Of a stretch of 64,000 bases of DNA, positions 8,036-17,495 are shown piece by piece (position 1 is the stretch's first letter; every line of letters starts with the position of its first letter). This DNA is from Verrucomicrobiota bacterium (GTDB taxonomy: Bacteria > Verrucomicrobiota > Verrucomicrobiia > Verrucomicrobiales > Verrucomicrobiaceae). The notes under the pieces are model-generated. The model was not told the origin of the DNA. It worked only from the letters and a program-made list of their open reading frames with translations, and did no database searches. A program made the translations under genes and the position numbers. The DNA lies in assembly GCA_017301975.1 (NCBI GenBank), contig JAFLEI010000004.1:62001-126000 (forward strand), written 5' to 3'.

Positions 8036-9519
8036 GCGTGGGCTTCGTGGGGAAGAGCTTGATCGTCGTGGTCGTGTTCAAGCAAGGTCGGTGCCGAACT
8101 GCGGCGGCCCAGACCTGCGACCATGAGCAGGAGATGAAGAAGGAACATGCAGTTTGAGAAGCTGATGAGCGCCCAGGCCACGGCGCGGGAGACCACGTAG
8201 GGGCGGGAATTGATCACGTGATTCATGAAGGTCTGGTCCCAATGCTCAGGGTCGTTCAGATCCACGCCCTGCTGCCAGCCGGCCACCAGGCTCATGATGA
8301 TGATGGTGCCGATGCCATAGACGGAGAACCAAAAGTGATTGCGAATCAGGCGGACGCTCAGCCATTCGCAGCCGGAAAGGCGGGGAACGATGTAGTAGAT
8401 GGCACCAAACACGCACATGCTGAAGAAGCCATAGACGCTGACGACCTGAAAGGCGTACCAAGACTGGGTGAACTGCAGGTTGGCACCGGTCCAGAAGGCG
8501 GAATTCAGTGCGAGAACCAGACCCGAGACAGGATAGAACAGTGCTCCGAAGAAGATGAAACGCAGGGTGGGGCTGGCGGCCACGGAGCTGTGCTTGCCAA
8601 GCGTGGTGAGGTGATGATTGAGGCCGACAAGTCCGACCGGGATGAGCAGCAGCACACCGGCGCAGGCTCCGACGGAGGACATCCAGGCGGGAAGCGGGCC
8701 GCCCATGTATTTCTGCATGCCCGTCCAGCCACCAAGGATGGCGAGGCTCCAGAAACCGGCGGAAGCCAGCTGTGCCGAGGCGATGGGTTGTCCGGTAACT
8801 TTCGGGATGAAGTAGTAAGCCGCACCGACGCCGACCGGAACGAAGAAGAGAAGAATCAGCGCGTGGATATACCATGCGTCAATGCCGGCGCCGATGGCGC
8901 CCAGGCCCGGCAGGCAGTGAAGAGCAACGTTGGCGGTGATGAAGATCCAGGGGAACCAGAAGCAGGCACCGAGGATGTACCAAGTGCTGACCATGAAGCC
9001 TTCCGGACGGAACGCGCGGCCAAACATGCGGGCGATGGGCCAGGCATAGCAGAGGAAGCAGGCAAGCAGCACAGGCCAGACAAACTTGGGCATCTCAAGC
9101 CACTCGATCGAGGTGCTCTTGCCCATGATAACGGAAACAATGCCAAAGGTGATGGTGATGTTCCAGAAAACGCCAGCGGTAATGAGGAGGCTTTTGCCAC
9201 CCTTCAATTCCTGACCAGAGCGACGGGCCATGATCCAGAGCATCACGCCAAGAGCCGCCTGAACACCCCAGCCGTAAACGAGCGCATTGATGTGCGCAGG
9301 CTGCAGACGGCCATAGGTGAGGTACGGACAGTTTCCAAGGAACTCAGGCTCCACCAGCTTGATCGCGGCGAGGACGCCGAGGAGCGTGGAAAGCATGAGC
9401 CAGAAGGCTCCATTGGTGAAGAGAAAGAGCACAGGGCCTTTCACCGACTTGTCGATCGCCGCGCGGCGAAGGTTGTCGGCCTGAAGGTCAGTGTCAGGAG
9501 TGGCGGGAGTGGTCTGCAT
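8032..9519 (-). CDS. CcoN-like membrane protein lacking the oxidase active-site ligands
   Basis: 495 residues with about 12-13 helices, recognisable as the cbb3 subunit I fold (RLQPAHINALVYGWG, AAYYFIPK, FGAIYYIVPRL). Gapless local alignment with the canonical FW...YIWAGPHHLHY helix gives Gly263 for the cross-linked Tyr and Gln269/Lys270 for the two CuB histidines. In the helix of the canonical WTIGHVHSG motif, Gln358 and Val360 replace the haem b3 and haem b histidines. His76 (haem b side) and His219 (first CuB ligand) remain. The protein cannot form a normal haem-copper or NorB-type site. It is full-length and coupled to the ccoO-like gene, so a retained structural role is more likely than decay. 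Confidence 0.88.
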   Translation of the reverse strand: MQTTPATPDTDLQADNLRRAAIDKSVKGPVLFLFTNGAFWLMLSTLLGVLAAIKLVEPEFLGNCPYLTYGRLQPAHINALVYGWGVQAALGVMLWIMARRSGQELKGGKSLLITAGVFWNITITFGIVSVIMGKSTSIEWLEMPKFVWPVLLACFLCYAWPIARMFGRAFRPEGFMVSTWYILGACFWFPWIFITANVALHCLPGLGAIGAGIDAWYIHALILLFFVPVGVGAAYYFIPKVTGQPIASAQLASAGFWSLAILGGWTGMQKYMGGPLPAWMSSVGACAGVLLLIPVGLVGLNHHLTTLGKHSSVAASPTLRFIFFGALFYPVSGLVLALNSAFWTGANLQFTQSWYAFQVVSVYGFFSMCVFGAIYYIVPRLSGCEWLSVRLIRNHFWFSVYGIGTIIIMSLVAGWQQGVDLNDPEHWDQTFMNHVINSRPYVVSRAVAWALISFSNCMFLLHLLLMVAGLGRRSSAPTLLEHDHDDQALPHEAHA

Positions 9520-9522
9520 GAC

Positions 9523-10023
9523 TTACTTGGGCGAAGCGGGTGCGGCAGGAGCTGCAGGAGCTGGCGTGGCGGGAACCGAAGGAACGAAGGTGGTGGGAAT
9601 CGGTGGGGGCGGGGTGGAAGGAATCGCGGTGGCAGGGGCTGCCGGAGCGGCGGGCGCACCGGGCGCTGGAGCTGCTGGGGCAGCAGGAGCAGAAGCTGCG
9701 GCGGCCTGCTTGAGCTGGGTCGGGGATCCTGGCACCACCTGAGTGCTCACTCCGGGTTTCTTGGCAGAAAGCGCGGCAAGCGTTTTGCCGAAGACGTCTT
9801 TCTTCTTGGCTTCGACGTTCAGGCCAAGCTTGGCCATGTTTTCAGACTGGGCCTTGAGGATCTCGGCGGTGTTGTCGCGGCGTTCCTTCTCGCGCGGGTC
9901 AAAGCCCTGCTTCGAATCATTGAATGCCTGGATGATGAGTAAGAGCACGGCGAAGCCTGCGAAGGCTCCGAGCACCCACGTGAAGGTGGCACCGGCTTTT
10001 TTAGGTTGATCGGGCTGCGACAT
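9523..10023 (-). CDS. membrane-anchored protein with Ala/Pro-rich tail, unknown function
   Basis: 166 residues: a short cytoplasmic start (SQPDQPKKAG), one transmembrane helix (about 13-33), a charged helical region (about 40-100), then a low-complexity Ala/Pro tail to the end. The stop is 3 bases before the CcoN-like start and the start is 14 bases downstream of actF. No family is recognised. Its place between complex III and the cbb3-like pair suggests a linker or assembly factor, but nothing in the sequence shows a cofactor site. Confidence 0.75.
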   Translation of the reverse strand: MSQPDQPKKAGATFTWVLGAFAGFAVLLLIIQAFNDSKQGFDPREKERRDNTAEILKAQSENMAKLGLNVEAKKKDVFGKTLAALSAKKPGVSTQVVPGSPTQLKQAAAASAPAAPAAPAPGAPAAPAAPATAIPSTPPPPIPTTFVPSVPATPAPAAPAAPASPK

Positions 10024-10037
10024 GGAAAAACGGGGAA

Positions 10038-11354
10038 TCAGTTGATGACGTTCACGGACTCAATGAGGCGGGGGTCACGCCATGGATACAGGCTGTACTT
10101 GGCCAGGCCACGGAGGTAAAGGAAGCCCATGATGCCAAAGACAGCGCAGAATGCGGCGATGTCCTGCACCCAGGCGTAGGGAACCACCACGCCGACGCCC
10201 AAGGACGGGCCACGCTCAGGAATCACATTCCAGTACATGTCCACCACATGCATGAAGAGCATCCAAAGACAGCCGAGGGTGGTGTAGGAGGTGTTCTTCT
10301 TGAGCTGCTGCGAAAGGAGCAGGAGGAAGGGGACGATGAAGTGCCCGAGGAGAAGGAAGATGGAAACACCCTGCCAGCCTTCCGTGTTACGGATGAGGTA
10401 GAAGCGAGTTTCTTCCGTGATGTTGGCATACCAGATCAGGAAATACTGGCTGAAGGAGACATAAGCCCAGAACACCGTGAAGGCGAAGAGCAGCTTGCCC
10501 ATGAGATGGTAATGCTCATCGGTGACGACTTTCTGAAGGTAGCCCAGGCTGCGCAGCCAAGTGACGACCAGAATCGACAGCGCCATGGAAGCCCAGGCGC
10601 AGCCGGCAAAGATGTACACACCCCACATGGTGGAGAACCAGTTGTAGTCCAGGCCCACGAGCCAGTCATAGGCTGCGAAGGTGACGGTCAGAGCGAAGGG
10701 GAGCAGCACAATGCAGGAGAACTGGCGAGACCAGATCGTATGCTTGATGTCGCCATCCTGCTCCTGTTGGAGCGATTTGCCGCGAAGTGTGCGGGCGATG
10801 AACCAAAGGATGAGGAAATAAAGCGCAAAGCGGGTGTACCAAGAGAACCAGGTGTTCAGGTTCATGTAGCCGAACTTGGTGACCAGCACGTGAAGGTGTG
10901 GATTGTCCACCGCCATGTGATGAAGCGCCTGTTTCACCGTGGTGGGGTGATCGGCGTGGGCGGCGTGTTCCGCAGCGGCGCGATGGTGACCCATCCACTC
11001 ATAGAGCGGCTTGTTCACTGCCGTGATGAGCAGGGGGGAGGCAAGAATGGCCAAGGGAATGACCATGTTGGCCATGTTTTCCCAGATGCGGCGAACAGCC
11101 ACGCCCCAGCTGGAATTGGAGGCGCTGTGGAGAAGGATCCAGAAGCAGCCGCCGACCACGAAGGTGAAGCAGAAGAAGACGGCGAACAGCCAGGAGTAGG
11201 CAAAGGTGTCCGTGTTCTTGAAGAAGAACCAAAGGGAAGCCAGGGAACCGAGCCCGCCGAAGAGGCCGAGCGTGCCAATAAGCTTGCCGCCCTTGGCTGG
11301 TTCGAATTTTTCTCCGCCCTGGGGCAGATCGTTAAATGTGACGTGGTGACTCAT
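10038..11354 (-). CDS. actF: alternative complex III subunit ActF (NrfD-like membrane subunit)
   Basis: 438 residues with about 10 transmembrane helices, matching the size of ActF, a paralogue of ActC in the NrfD/PsrC family. A periplasmic His-rich loop lies near residues 130-145. ActF is one of two large integral subunits of alternative complex III, which oxidises menaquinol. It follows actE at a 24-base gap, completing the standard actABCDEF order. The second quinol-type site is thought to be inactive in studied complexes, and that cannot be judged here. Confidence 0.92.
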   Translation of the reverse strand: MSHHVTFNDLPQGGEKFEPAKGGKLIGTLGLFGGLGSLASLWFFFKNTDTFAYSWLFAVFFCFTFVVGGCFWILLHSASNSSWGVAVRRIWENMANMVIPLAILASPLLITAVNKPLYEWMGHHRAAAEHAAHADHPTTVKQALHHMAVDNPHLHVLVTKFGYMNLNTWFSWYTRFALYFLILWFIARTLRGKSLQQEQDGDIKHTIWSRQFSCIVLLPFALTVTFAAYDWLVGLDYNWFSTMWGVYIFAGCAWASMALSILVVTWLRSLGYLQKVVTDEHYHLMGKLLFAFTVFWAYVSFSQYFLIWYANITEETRFYLIRNTEGWQGVSIFLLLGHFIVPFLLLLSQQLKKNTSYTTLGCLWMLFMHVVDMYWNVIPERGPSLGVGVVVPYAWVQDIAAFCAVFGIMGFLYLRGLAKYSLYPWRDPRLIESVNVIN

Positions 11355-11378
11355 GCCGGGATTCGCGTGATCGTGCCG

Positions 11379-12062
11379 TTACTGGAGGGGAAGGGTGGCG
11401 CCAGACTCTTTAGCGGCGATTTGCAGGGAGCGGATGTAGGCCACAATGGCCCAGCGGTCGCGCAAGGTGATGTTGCCGCCGTAGCTGCCCATCAAGCCTT
11501 TGCCGTTGGTGATGACATCAAAGATGGCACCATCCGCACGGTAGGCAGCGGCATTGGCTGGATCCAGATTGCCGGGCTGCTGGAAGTTGTAAGCGGTGAG
11601 GATGCCGTACTTGGAGGTCACCCCTTTGCCGTTGCCGGAAGTGCCGTGGCAGATGGCGCAGTTGATGTTGTAGCGCTGCTCGCCGCGCTTGATGAACTCT
11701 TCGTTGAAGACGGATGGGTCGCCGGTGATCTCGGCCGGGAGGCCGTCTCCGTAGAAATCGCCGACCTTGCCGGTGTCATAATAACCCAGACCGCTGGTGA
11801 AAGCCAGGCGGGCAGGCTTGGCCCCATTGACTGCCGGTGCGGCAGGAATGTCGAAACCCATTGGCACGGTGCCTTTGACTGGCAGGCGTGCGCCGCGGCT
11901 GTCCGCAAAGAATTCGCTGGAGGCCTGGTATTTCACCTTGGCCTGATGGTCCATGTCCGGGATGATTTCGAGCGGTGGCAGTTCAGATTTGCTGCCACGG
12001 AATCCAAACGCGCTCACGACGATCGCGATGACAAAAAGATAGCTGAGAAAGAAGTACTTCAT
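11379..12062 (-). CDS. actE: alternative complex III subunit ActE (mono-haem cytochrome c)
   Basis: 227 residues with an N-terminal helix (about 3-20) and a cytochrome c domain carrying CAICHGTSGNGKG as haem attachment site. The N-terminal stretch ending in PPLEIIPDMDHQ is typical of ActE. In alternative complex III this periplasmic subunit receives electrons from ActA haems and passes them to an oxidase or soluble carrier. It lies 18 bases downstream of actD. Confidence 0.92.
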   Translation of the reverse strand: MKYFFLSYLFVIAIVVSAFGFRGSKSELPPLEIIPDMDHQAKVKYQASSEFFADSRGARLPVKGTVPMGFDIPAAPAVNGAKPARLAFTSGLGYYDTGKVGDFYGDGLPAEITGDPSVFNEEFIKRGEQRYNINCAICHGTSGNGKGVTSKYGILTAYNFQQPGNLDPANAAAYRADGAIFDVITNGKGLMGSYGGNITLRDRWAIVAYIRSLQIAAKESGATLPLQ

Positions 12063-12080
12063 GGTGCGGGTAAGCGAGGC

Positions 12081-12680
12081 TTAGATTTCGTCCTCCACGA
12101 GTTCGATGTTCTTGCCGCCGGCTTTTTCGAGAAGGCTCTTGGTGCCTTCCTGGGAGAATTTGGGGTCGCGGGCTTCGATGCAGACGAAGAAACCGTCGTC
12201 CGAAAACTTGCCGAAGTTTTTGGATACAAACAGCGGATGGTTCCAGCGTGGCAGGCCGATGAGGGCCAGCAAGCCAAACAGGGTGGTGAAGGCGCTGAAC
12301 AGAATCGTCAGCTCAAACATCACCGGGAAGAAGGCCGGCAGGGTCCAGATGTCGGTGGGCTTGCCCTGCACGACGGTCGGATAGGTTTCGACGATCTTCT
12401 GGAGGAAGCCAAGGCCGATGTGGCTCCAGAAATTGGTCTGGGTGATCGTTTCGAGCGTGAAAGCAATGGTGGTGCCGGTGATGCCGCCGCAGAAAACGAG
12501 CATTGGCAGCTTGGAGCGTGGATTGCCCATCGCATCGTCCATGCCGTGAATGGGGAACGGCGAGTGGACGTCCCAGCGCTGGTAGCCGGCATCGCGCACA
12601 TGCTCGGCGGCATGATAGAGATCCTTCACGCTGTCAAATTCAGCGAGGTAGCCGTGGACTCGTTTGAGGGTGGTGCTCAC
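12081..12680 (-). CDS. actD: alternative complex III subunit ActD (DUF3341)
   Basis: 199 residues. An N-terminal soluble part resembles the ActD fold (VHGYLAEFDSVKDLYHAA, YQRWDVHSPFPIHGMD), followed by two helices (about 65-85 and 118-140). ActD is a cofactor-free membrane subunit of alternative complex III. It lies 21 bases downstream of actC in the standard order. Confidence 0.92.
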   Translation of the reverse strand: MSTTLKRVHGYLAEFDSVKDLYHAAEHVRDAGYQRWDVHSPFPIHGMDDAMGNPRSKLPMLVFCGGITGTTIAFTLETITQTNFWSHIGLGFLQKIVETYPTVVQGKPTDIWTLPAFFPVMFELTILFSAFTTLFGLLALIGLPRWNHPLFVSKNFGKFSDDGFFVCIEARDPKFSQEGTKSLLEKAGGKNIELVEDEI

Positions 12681-12701
12681 AGTCAGGGTTCAGTTAAAAT
12701 G

Positions 12702-14165
12702 TTAGGCGGCAACGGGTTTGGCGACGTGGCGGTCCGGGTAGTCCATGAGGTCCTCCTCCTGGATGCCCTTCTCAGCATGATCGTCCTGATGCGGGTTCGA
12801 CTGCGGGCACACGCCCTTGACTTCACCAATGGCGATGACAGGCAGGAAGCGGAGGAACAACAGGAACAGCATCATGAAGAAGCCGAAGGTGCCGAGGAAG
12901 GTGTACTTATCGACCCAGGTGGCCTGATAGACGCCCCAGGAACCCGGGGTCATGTGACGCTCCAGCGTGGTGGCGATGATGACGTAGCGCTCGAACCACA
13001 TGCCAGCGTTCACGAACATGCAGACGATCATGACGACCCAGACATTGTGACGGCACCAGCGGCTCCAGAAGAGCTGCGGAGCAAAGACGTTGCAGCTGAA
13101 CATCCAGTAGTAAGCCCAGGTGGAGGGGCCGGTGAGGCCGCGCAGCGTGAAGGCGGCGGCTTCATACGGATTGGCGCTGTAGTAGGCCACGAAGAGCTCC
13201 ATGCAGTAGGCGTAACCGACGATCGTGCCCGTGAGCAGAATGATCTTGGCCATGTTGTCCACGTGCTTGGCTGTGATGAGGTCATCCAGGCCATAGATGC
13301 GGCGAACTGGGAGCATCAGGGTCAGCACCATGGCGAACCCGCCGAAGATGGCGCCGGCCACGAAGTAGGGCGGGAAGATGGTGGTGTGCCAGCCGGGGAC
13401 GACGGAGGTGGCGAAGTCGAAGGACACGACGGAGTGCACGGAGAGCACCAGCGGCGTGGAAAGAGCGGCCAGCAGGAGATAAGCGGTTTCGTAGTGGCTC
13501 CAGTGACGGTTGCCACCGCGCCAGCCGAGGGCAAACAGGCCGTAGAGGAATTTCTTCAGGCCGGGACGGCAGCGGTCGCGCAGCGTAGCAAGGTCAGGTA
13601 CGAGGCCCAGGAACCAGAACACGAGGGAGACGGAGAAGTAGGTGGACACCGCGAACACGTCCCAAAGGAGGGGGGACTTGAAGTTCTGCCAGATGGCGTT
13701 GGCGTTTGGGATCGGAGCGAGGAACCACACCATCCAAACACGACCGACGTGGAAGGCCGGGAAGAGACCGGCGCACATCACGGCGAAGATCGTCATGGCT
13801 TCCGCAGCACGGTTCACGGACGTACGCCACTTCTGGCGGGTGAGGAACAAGATGGCGGAAATGAGCGTGCCTGCGTGGCCGATACCGATCCAGAACACGA
13901 AGTTCGTGATGTCCCAGGCCCAGGCGACCGGCTGCTTCTGACCCCAGACACCGACGCCGGTGGAAATGAGGTAGGTGAAGCAGAACACCATCAAGCCCGT
14001 GAGCAGCACGGAAGGCACAAACAGGATCCACCACAAGGCGGGCTGCTTGTTTTCAACGATGCCGCAGATGCGGTTCGTGATCCAGGAATACGAGCGGTTG
14101 TTCAACACCAGCGGCTCGCGTTCGAGAATGCGCGGTGTGTTTGTGGCTGTAGCGGAGGCGTCCAT
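12702..14165 (-). CDS. actC: alternative complex III subunit ActC (quinol-binding NrfD-like subunit)
   Basis: 487 residues with about 10 helices and the NrfD/PsrC family fold. Family-typical segments include [21 protein letters not shown] and [15 protein letters not shown]. ActC carries the main menaquinol oxidation site next to the ActB iron-sulfur subunit and belongs to the energy-conserving core of the complex. It starts 9 bases after the actB stop. Confidence 0.94.
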   Translation of the reverse strand: MDASATATNTPRILEREPLVLNNRSYSWITNRICGIVENKQPALWWILFVPSVLLTGLMVFCFTYLISTGVGVWGQKQPVAWAWDITNFVFWIGIGHAGTLISAILFLTRQKWRTSVNRAAEAMTIFAVMCAGLFPAFHVGRVWMVWFLAPIPNANAIWQNFKSPLLWDVFAVSTYFSVSLVFWFLGLVPDLATLRDRCRPGLKKFLYGLFALGWRGGNRHWSHYETAYLLLAALSTPLVLSVHSVVSFDFATSVVPGWHTTIFPPYFVAGAIFGGFAMVLTLMLPVRRIYGLDDLITAKHVDNMAKIILLTGTIVGYAYCMELFVAYYSANPYEAAAFTLRGLTGPSTWAYYWMFSCNVFAPQLFWSRWCRHNVWVVMIVCMFVNAGMWFERYVIIATTLERHMTPGSWGVYQATWVDKYTFLGTFGFFMMLFLLFLRFLPVIAIGEVKGVCPQSNPHQDDHAEKGIQEEDLMDYPDRHVAKPVAA

Positions 14166-14174
14166 GTGTCCGGT

Positions 14175-17100
14175 TTAGAATTGGTTGTTGCTCCACACGG
14201 CGATGTTCTCTGCGCCGGGCATGTTCGTGTTCGGATTGCGCAGGCGGGCGAGGTAGCTCGTGCGTGGGCGGGTGCCGATGTATTTGAGCACCTGATAGTC
14301 GCGTGGCGAAGCCTTCGATTTGACGACGGCGGACTTCGGATCGGCCAGATCGCCGAAGATGATTGCATCCGCCGGGCAGGCCTGCTGACAGGCGGTTTTG
14401 ACGGTGTCGGTCGGCACGCGGAAGTTCTTGGAGTCGCGCTGGACCTGCTTCTGCAGGATCTTGGCGGATTCGAGGCGTTGCACGCAGTAGGTGCACTTCT
14501 CGATGACGCCGCGCATGCGGACGGTGACGTTCGGATTGCGCTGGAGGCGGAGGCTTTCGTCCTCGCGTTTCTCGCCCAGAGGACCGGCGTAGAGATTGCC
14601 GACGGTGAGGCCGAGCACCTTGGTGTCGATCAGCGGGTTGCGCTTGTTGTAGTCGAACCAGTTGAAGCGGCGGGCGGTGTAAGGGCAGTTGTTCGCGCAG
14701 TAGCGGGTGCCGATGCAGCGGTTGTAAGCCATGGCGTTGAGGCCATCAGGCGTATGAACGGTGGCGTTCACCGGGCAGACGGTTTCACACGGGGCGGACT
14801 CGCACTGCTGGCAGGCCAGAGGCTGGTGCACCATTTCGGCGTTTTCCAGCTGCTCAGGCGTTGCGTTGTCCTCAGCCCAAGTGCTTTCCTGATCCACACC
14901 GACAGAACCATCTTCGTTCTTGTGAGTGCCCCACTTTGGCACGGCGAAGTAGCGATCCATGCGGATCCACTGCATCACACGGCCTTTGCGGACCTGATCT
15001 TTGCCGACGACTGGAATGTTGTTCTCGCTCTGGCAGGCGATGATGCAAGCCGTGCAACCAATGCACTTGCTGAGATCGATCGTCATGCCCCACTGGTGCT
15101 GCTTCTCGTAGTCGAAGCCGTCCGGGTTCTCTTCGGATTTCACCCCGACCTGGCCTTTGTAGAAGGAGATGTTTTCCGGGATGTGGCTGTCCATGCCGGT
15201 CTTCTGGGCGAAGGCCGTGTCCTTGTTGAAGGTATCCAGGGTGCCTTCACGGTAAACCGCGCGGCCTTCCATGGTGTTCTGGCTCTGGGTGAGAGCCAGT
15301 TCAGCGATGGTGGGAAGCACTTCGATCTTGGCACCGCTCAGGACGAACGTGCCTGGCTTCGTGCGCAGGACATAGGCGTTCACGCCGCGGTCACCACTGA
15401 CCATGCCAACGCCAATCTGGCCGTAGCCCAGAGGCAGGGTGATGGAGTTGGACACATGCCCGGGGGCTTCGATGGCGGGGATTTCGATCGAAATATCACC
15501 GACGGTAATTTTGACGTGCTGGCCTTCTTTGAGGCCCAGACGACGGAAGGTGACAGAACCAATCCACGCCGCGTTTTCCCAGGTGAGTTTCGTCACTGGA
15601 TCAGGAGCTTCCTGGAGCCAGGCGTTGTTGACGTAACGACCGTCATAGACGCTGGAGTCGGCGACTAGGACGACTTCAAGCGCATCGTCCGTTGGAGCGA
15701 CGACAGGCGCGGCCTTGGCGAGGATGCCAGCAACGGCGGCGACATTTGGAGCCGTCGTAGCCTTGGCGTAAGCGGAGCCTTTGAGGAAGCCGTCACGCAG
15801 GGTGAAATTCCATTTCTTTTCGTCGAGGCTGCCGGCCACGGTGGCGAAGGTGTCGCGCACAGCGGTGTAGGCAGCGTCTTCGGCGGGGGCCGCAGGAGCA
15901 GCACCAGCGGCGGCGGGCGCAGCGGCTTCGGCCGGGCCGAGCTTTTTGCGGCCAAGGAGCGCCAGGAGGATTTCCACCCGGCTGGCACCGTCATAGAGAG
16001 GAGCGATCATCGGCTGGACGATCGAGTAGGTGCCATCGGCGGCACGCACATCTCCCCAGACCTCAAGGTAATGAGCAGCGGGGATGTGGAGCGCGGCCTG
16101 ACGTGAAGTGACGTTTTTCTGCGAGCCGACGTGAACGAGCTTCACGCCCTTGTCTGCCACGAGTTTGGCCAATCCGGCAGCGTCTGGCGCGTCGTAGTAG
16201 AGGCTGGAAGGAGTCAGCGAAAGGAGAGTCTTGACCTGACCGCCGGCAATCGCCGTCTGGAGATCAGCAAAGGTGCCGAGTTCAGGGGAAGGAGCGCCTT
16301 GCAGCAGTTCGATGGTCGAACCGTAAGCGCCGAGAGCGTTGTTGATCGAAGCGACCAGCGCATGCACTTCCGCGCCGTAGCGGGAACCGGCGAGGACGAC
16401 GGCCTTGCCCTTGTTGTCGATCAAATCACTCACGGCAGGAGCGATCCAATTTTTGAGGCTCTCAGGAGCGGTATCGGCCAGAGCCTTGGCGGAGGCGTCT
16501 CCCAATTGAGCAGCGATCACAGCGGCAGCCACCGGGATGAGACTTGCCGCGATCGGCTTGCGATGATCGGCCATGCCGCCGGTCAGGGTGTAACGATTTT
16601 CCAGGACGTAGAGGCGGTTCATTTCCGCTTCCGACGTTTCCTTCGTCTTGGCACGATGCTTGGTGAAAGCAGAGATGGGCTCGCCTGCCACGGGGTCCAC
16701 ACCGAGGAAGTCACAATCCAGTGACAAAATGCGCATCGCGGAGCCGAGCTTCACGAAGGGCTTCACACCTGCGCCGAGCACTTCCTTGTTGGCAGCGGTC
16801 TGGCCCTCGCCACCCACCGCTTCGTATTGGAACAGTTTGATCTGCGGGAAAGCAGCCTTCACCTCACCCAGCAGACGCTGGTAGGTCGGGGAGCTCGAGC
16901 CGCCCATGACGATGCCAAGACCGGCACCGGAGGACTTTTTCGCGTCAGCGATGGCTGCGGCGAGCAGTTCGTTCGCCTTGGCCCAGGAGAGTTCCTTGCC
17001 AGCGCCCATCGGCTTCTGGGAGCGCTCAGGATCGTACAGATCCAGCACGGAGGCCTGTGCAAAGCTGTTAAGCCCGCCGCCCAAGGGGTGGAGTGGATTG

Positions 17101-17471
17101 CCGGAAAGGTGGGTGGGGCGACCTTCATGCGTGGTGACCACCAAGGGCACAGCGCCGCCGTTTTGCGGCATCGTGGTTGCGTACAGAAGCGACTTGCCCG
17201 GCACCATCCATTCGACGTGCTGGGTGTAGGGGAGGATGTTGACGAGGGGACGGCGGCAGCTGGCCAGACCCATCATGCCCACGCTGGCACCCATGATCTT
17301 CAAAAATTCACGGCGGCTGTTCTCGCGCTCTTCGGCGTTCAGGCTGTCTCCCTCAGGGAATTCCTGGCCCAGATTTTTCAAGAAATCTTCACGACGGTCC
17401 AGTTCGGCGACACTGCGCCAATAGCGCTTGGCGTTCTGCGGCTCCTCAGGATGCTTCCAAATACGTTTCAT
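14175..17471 (-). CDS. actB: alternative complex III subunit ActB (molybdopterin-like plus Fe-S domains)
   Basis: 1098 residues. A twin-arginine signal (SRREFLKIMGASVG) lies near residue 52, after an N-terminal extension typical of ActB. Residues of about 75-750 form a molybdopterin-oxidoreductase-like domain; in this family it binds no molybdenum cofactor. The C-terminal part is a ferredoxin-like domain with four cysteine clusters: CIGCTACIIAC, CQQCESAPCETVCP, CIGTRYCANNCP, and CTYC with CQQACP. These fit three 4Fe-4S centres and one 3Fe-4S centre. Electrons from quinol at ActC run through these clusters to ActA. An Ala/Pro-rich linker (about residues 515-540) looks lineage-specific. Confidence 0.95.
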   Translation of the reverse strand: MKRIWKHPEEPQNAKRYWRSVAELDRREDFLKNLGQEFPEGDSLNAEERENSRREFLKIMGASVGMMGLASCRRPLVNILPYTQHVEWMVPGKSLLYATTMPQNGGAVPLVVTTHEGRPTHLSGNPLHPLGGGLNSFAQASVLDLYDPERSQKPMGAGKELSWAKANELLAAAIADAKKSSGAGLGIVMGGSSSPTYQRLLGEVKAAFPQIKLFQYEAVGGEGQTAANKEVLGAGVKPFVKLGSAMRILSLDCDFLGVDPVAGEPISAFTKHRAKTKETSEAEMNRLYVLENRYTLTGGMADHRKPIAASLIPVAAAVIAAQLGDASAKALADTAPESLKNWIAPAVSDLIDNKGKAVVLAGSRYGAEVHALVASINNALGAYGSTIELLQGAPSPELGTFADLQTAIAGGQVKTLLSLTPSSLYYDAPDAAGLAKLVADKGVKLVHVGSQKNVTSRQAALHIPAAHYLEVWGDVRAADGTYSIVQPMIAPLYDGASRVEILLALLGRKKLGPAEAAAPAAAGAAPAAPAEDAAYTAVRDTFATVAGSLDEKKWNFTLRDGFLKGSAYAKATTAPNVAAVAGILAKAAPVVAPTDDALEVVLVADSSVYDGRYVNNAWLQEAPDPVTKLTWENAAWIGSVTFRRLGLKEGQHVKITVGDISIEIPAIEAPGHVSNSITLPLGYGQIGVGMVSGDRGVNAYVLRTKPGTFVLSGAKIEVLPTIAELALTQSQNTMEGRAVYREGTLDTFNKDTAFAQKTGMDSHIPENISFYKGQVGVKSEENPDGFDYEKQHQWGMTIDLSKCIGCTACIIACQSENNIPVVGKDQVRKGRVMQWIRMDRYFAVPKWGTHKNEDGSVGVDQESTWAEDNATPEQLENAEMVHQPLACQQCESAPCETVCPVNATVHTPDGLNAMAYNRCIGTRYCANNCPYTARRFNWFDYNKRNPLIDTKVLGLTVGNLYAGPLGEKREDESLRLQRNPNVTVRMRGVIEKCTYCVQRLESAKILQKQVQRDSKNFRVPTDTVKTACQQACPADAIIFGDLADPKSAVVKSKASPRDYQVLKYIGTRPRTSYLARLRNPNTNMPGAENIAVWSNNQF

Positions 17472-17495
17472 GTGTCAGTAAAAGGGGCGCGGGGG

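Noticed and set aside
8032..9519. Interpretation as a functional cbb3 oxidase or nitric oxide reductase subunit
   Set aside because: Both enzyme types need the paired histidines and the haem b3 histidine, which are replaced here.
10248..15668. An 1806-codon open frame on the plus strand across actF to actB
   Set aside because: It is antisense to five well-supported alternative complex III genes. Its predicted protein is rich in Glu/Gly/His/Asp with no domain, as expected for the complement of GC-rich coding sequence.
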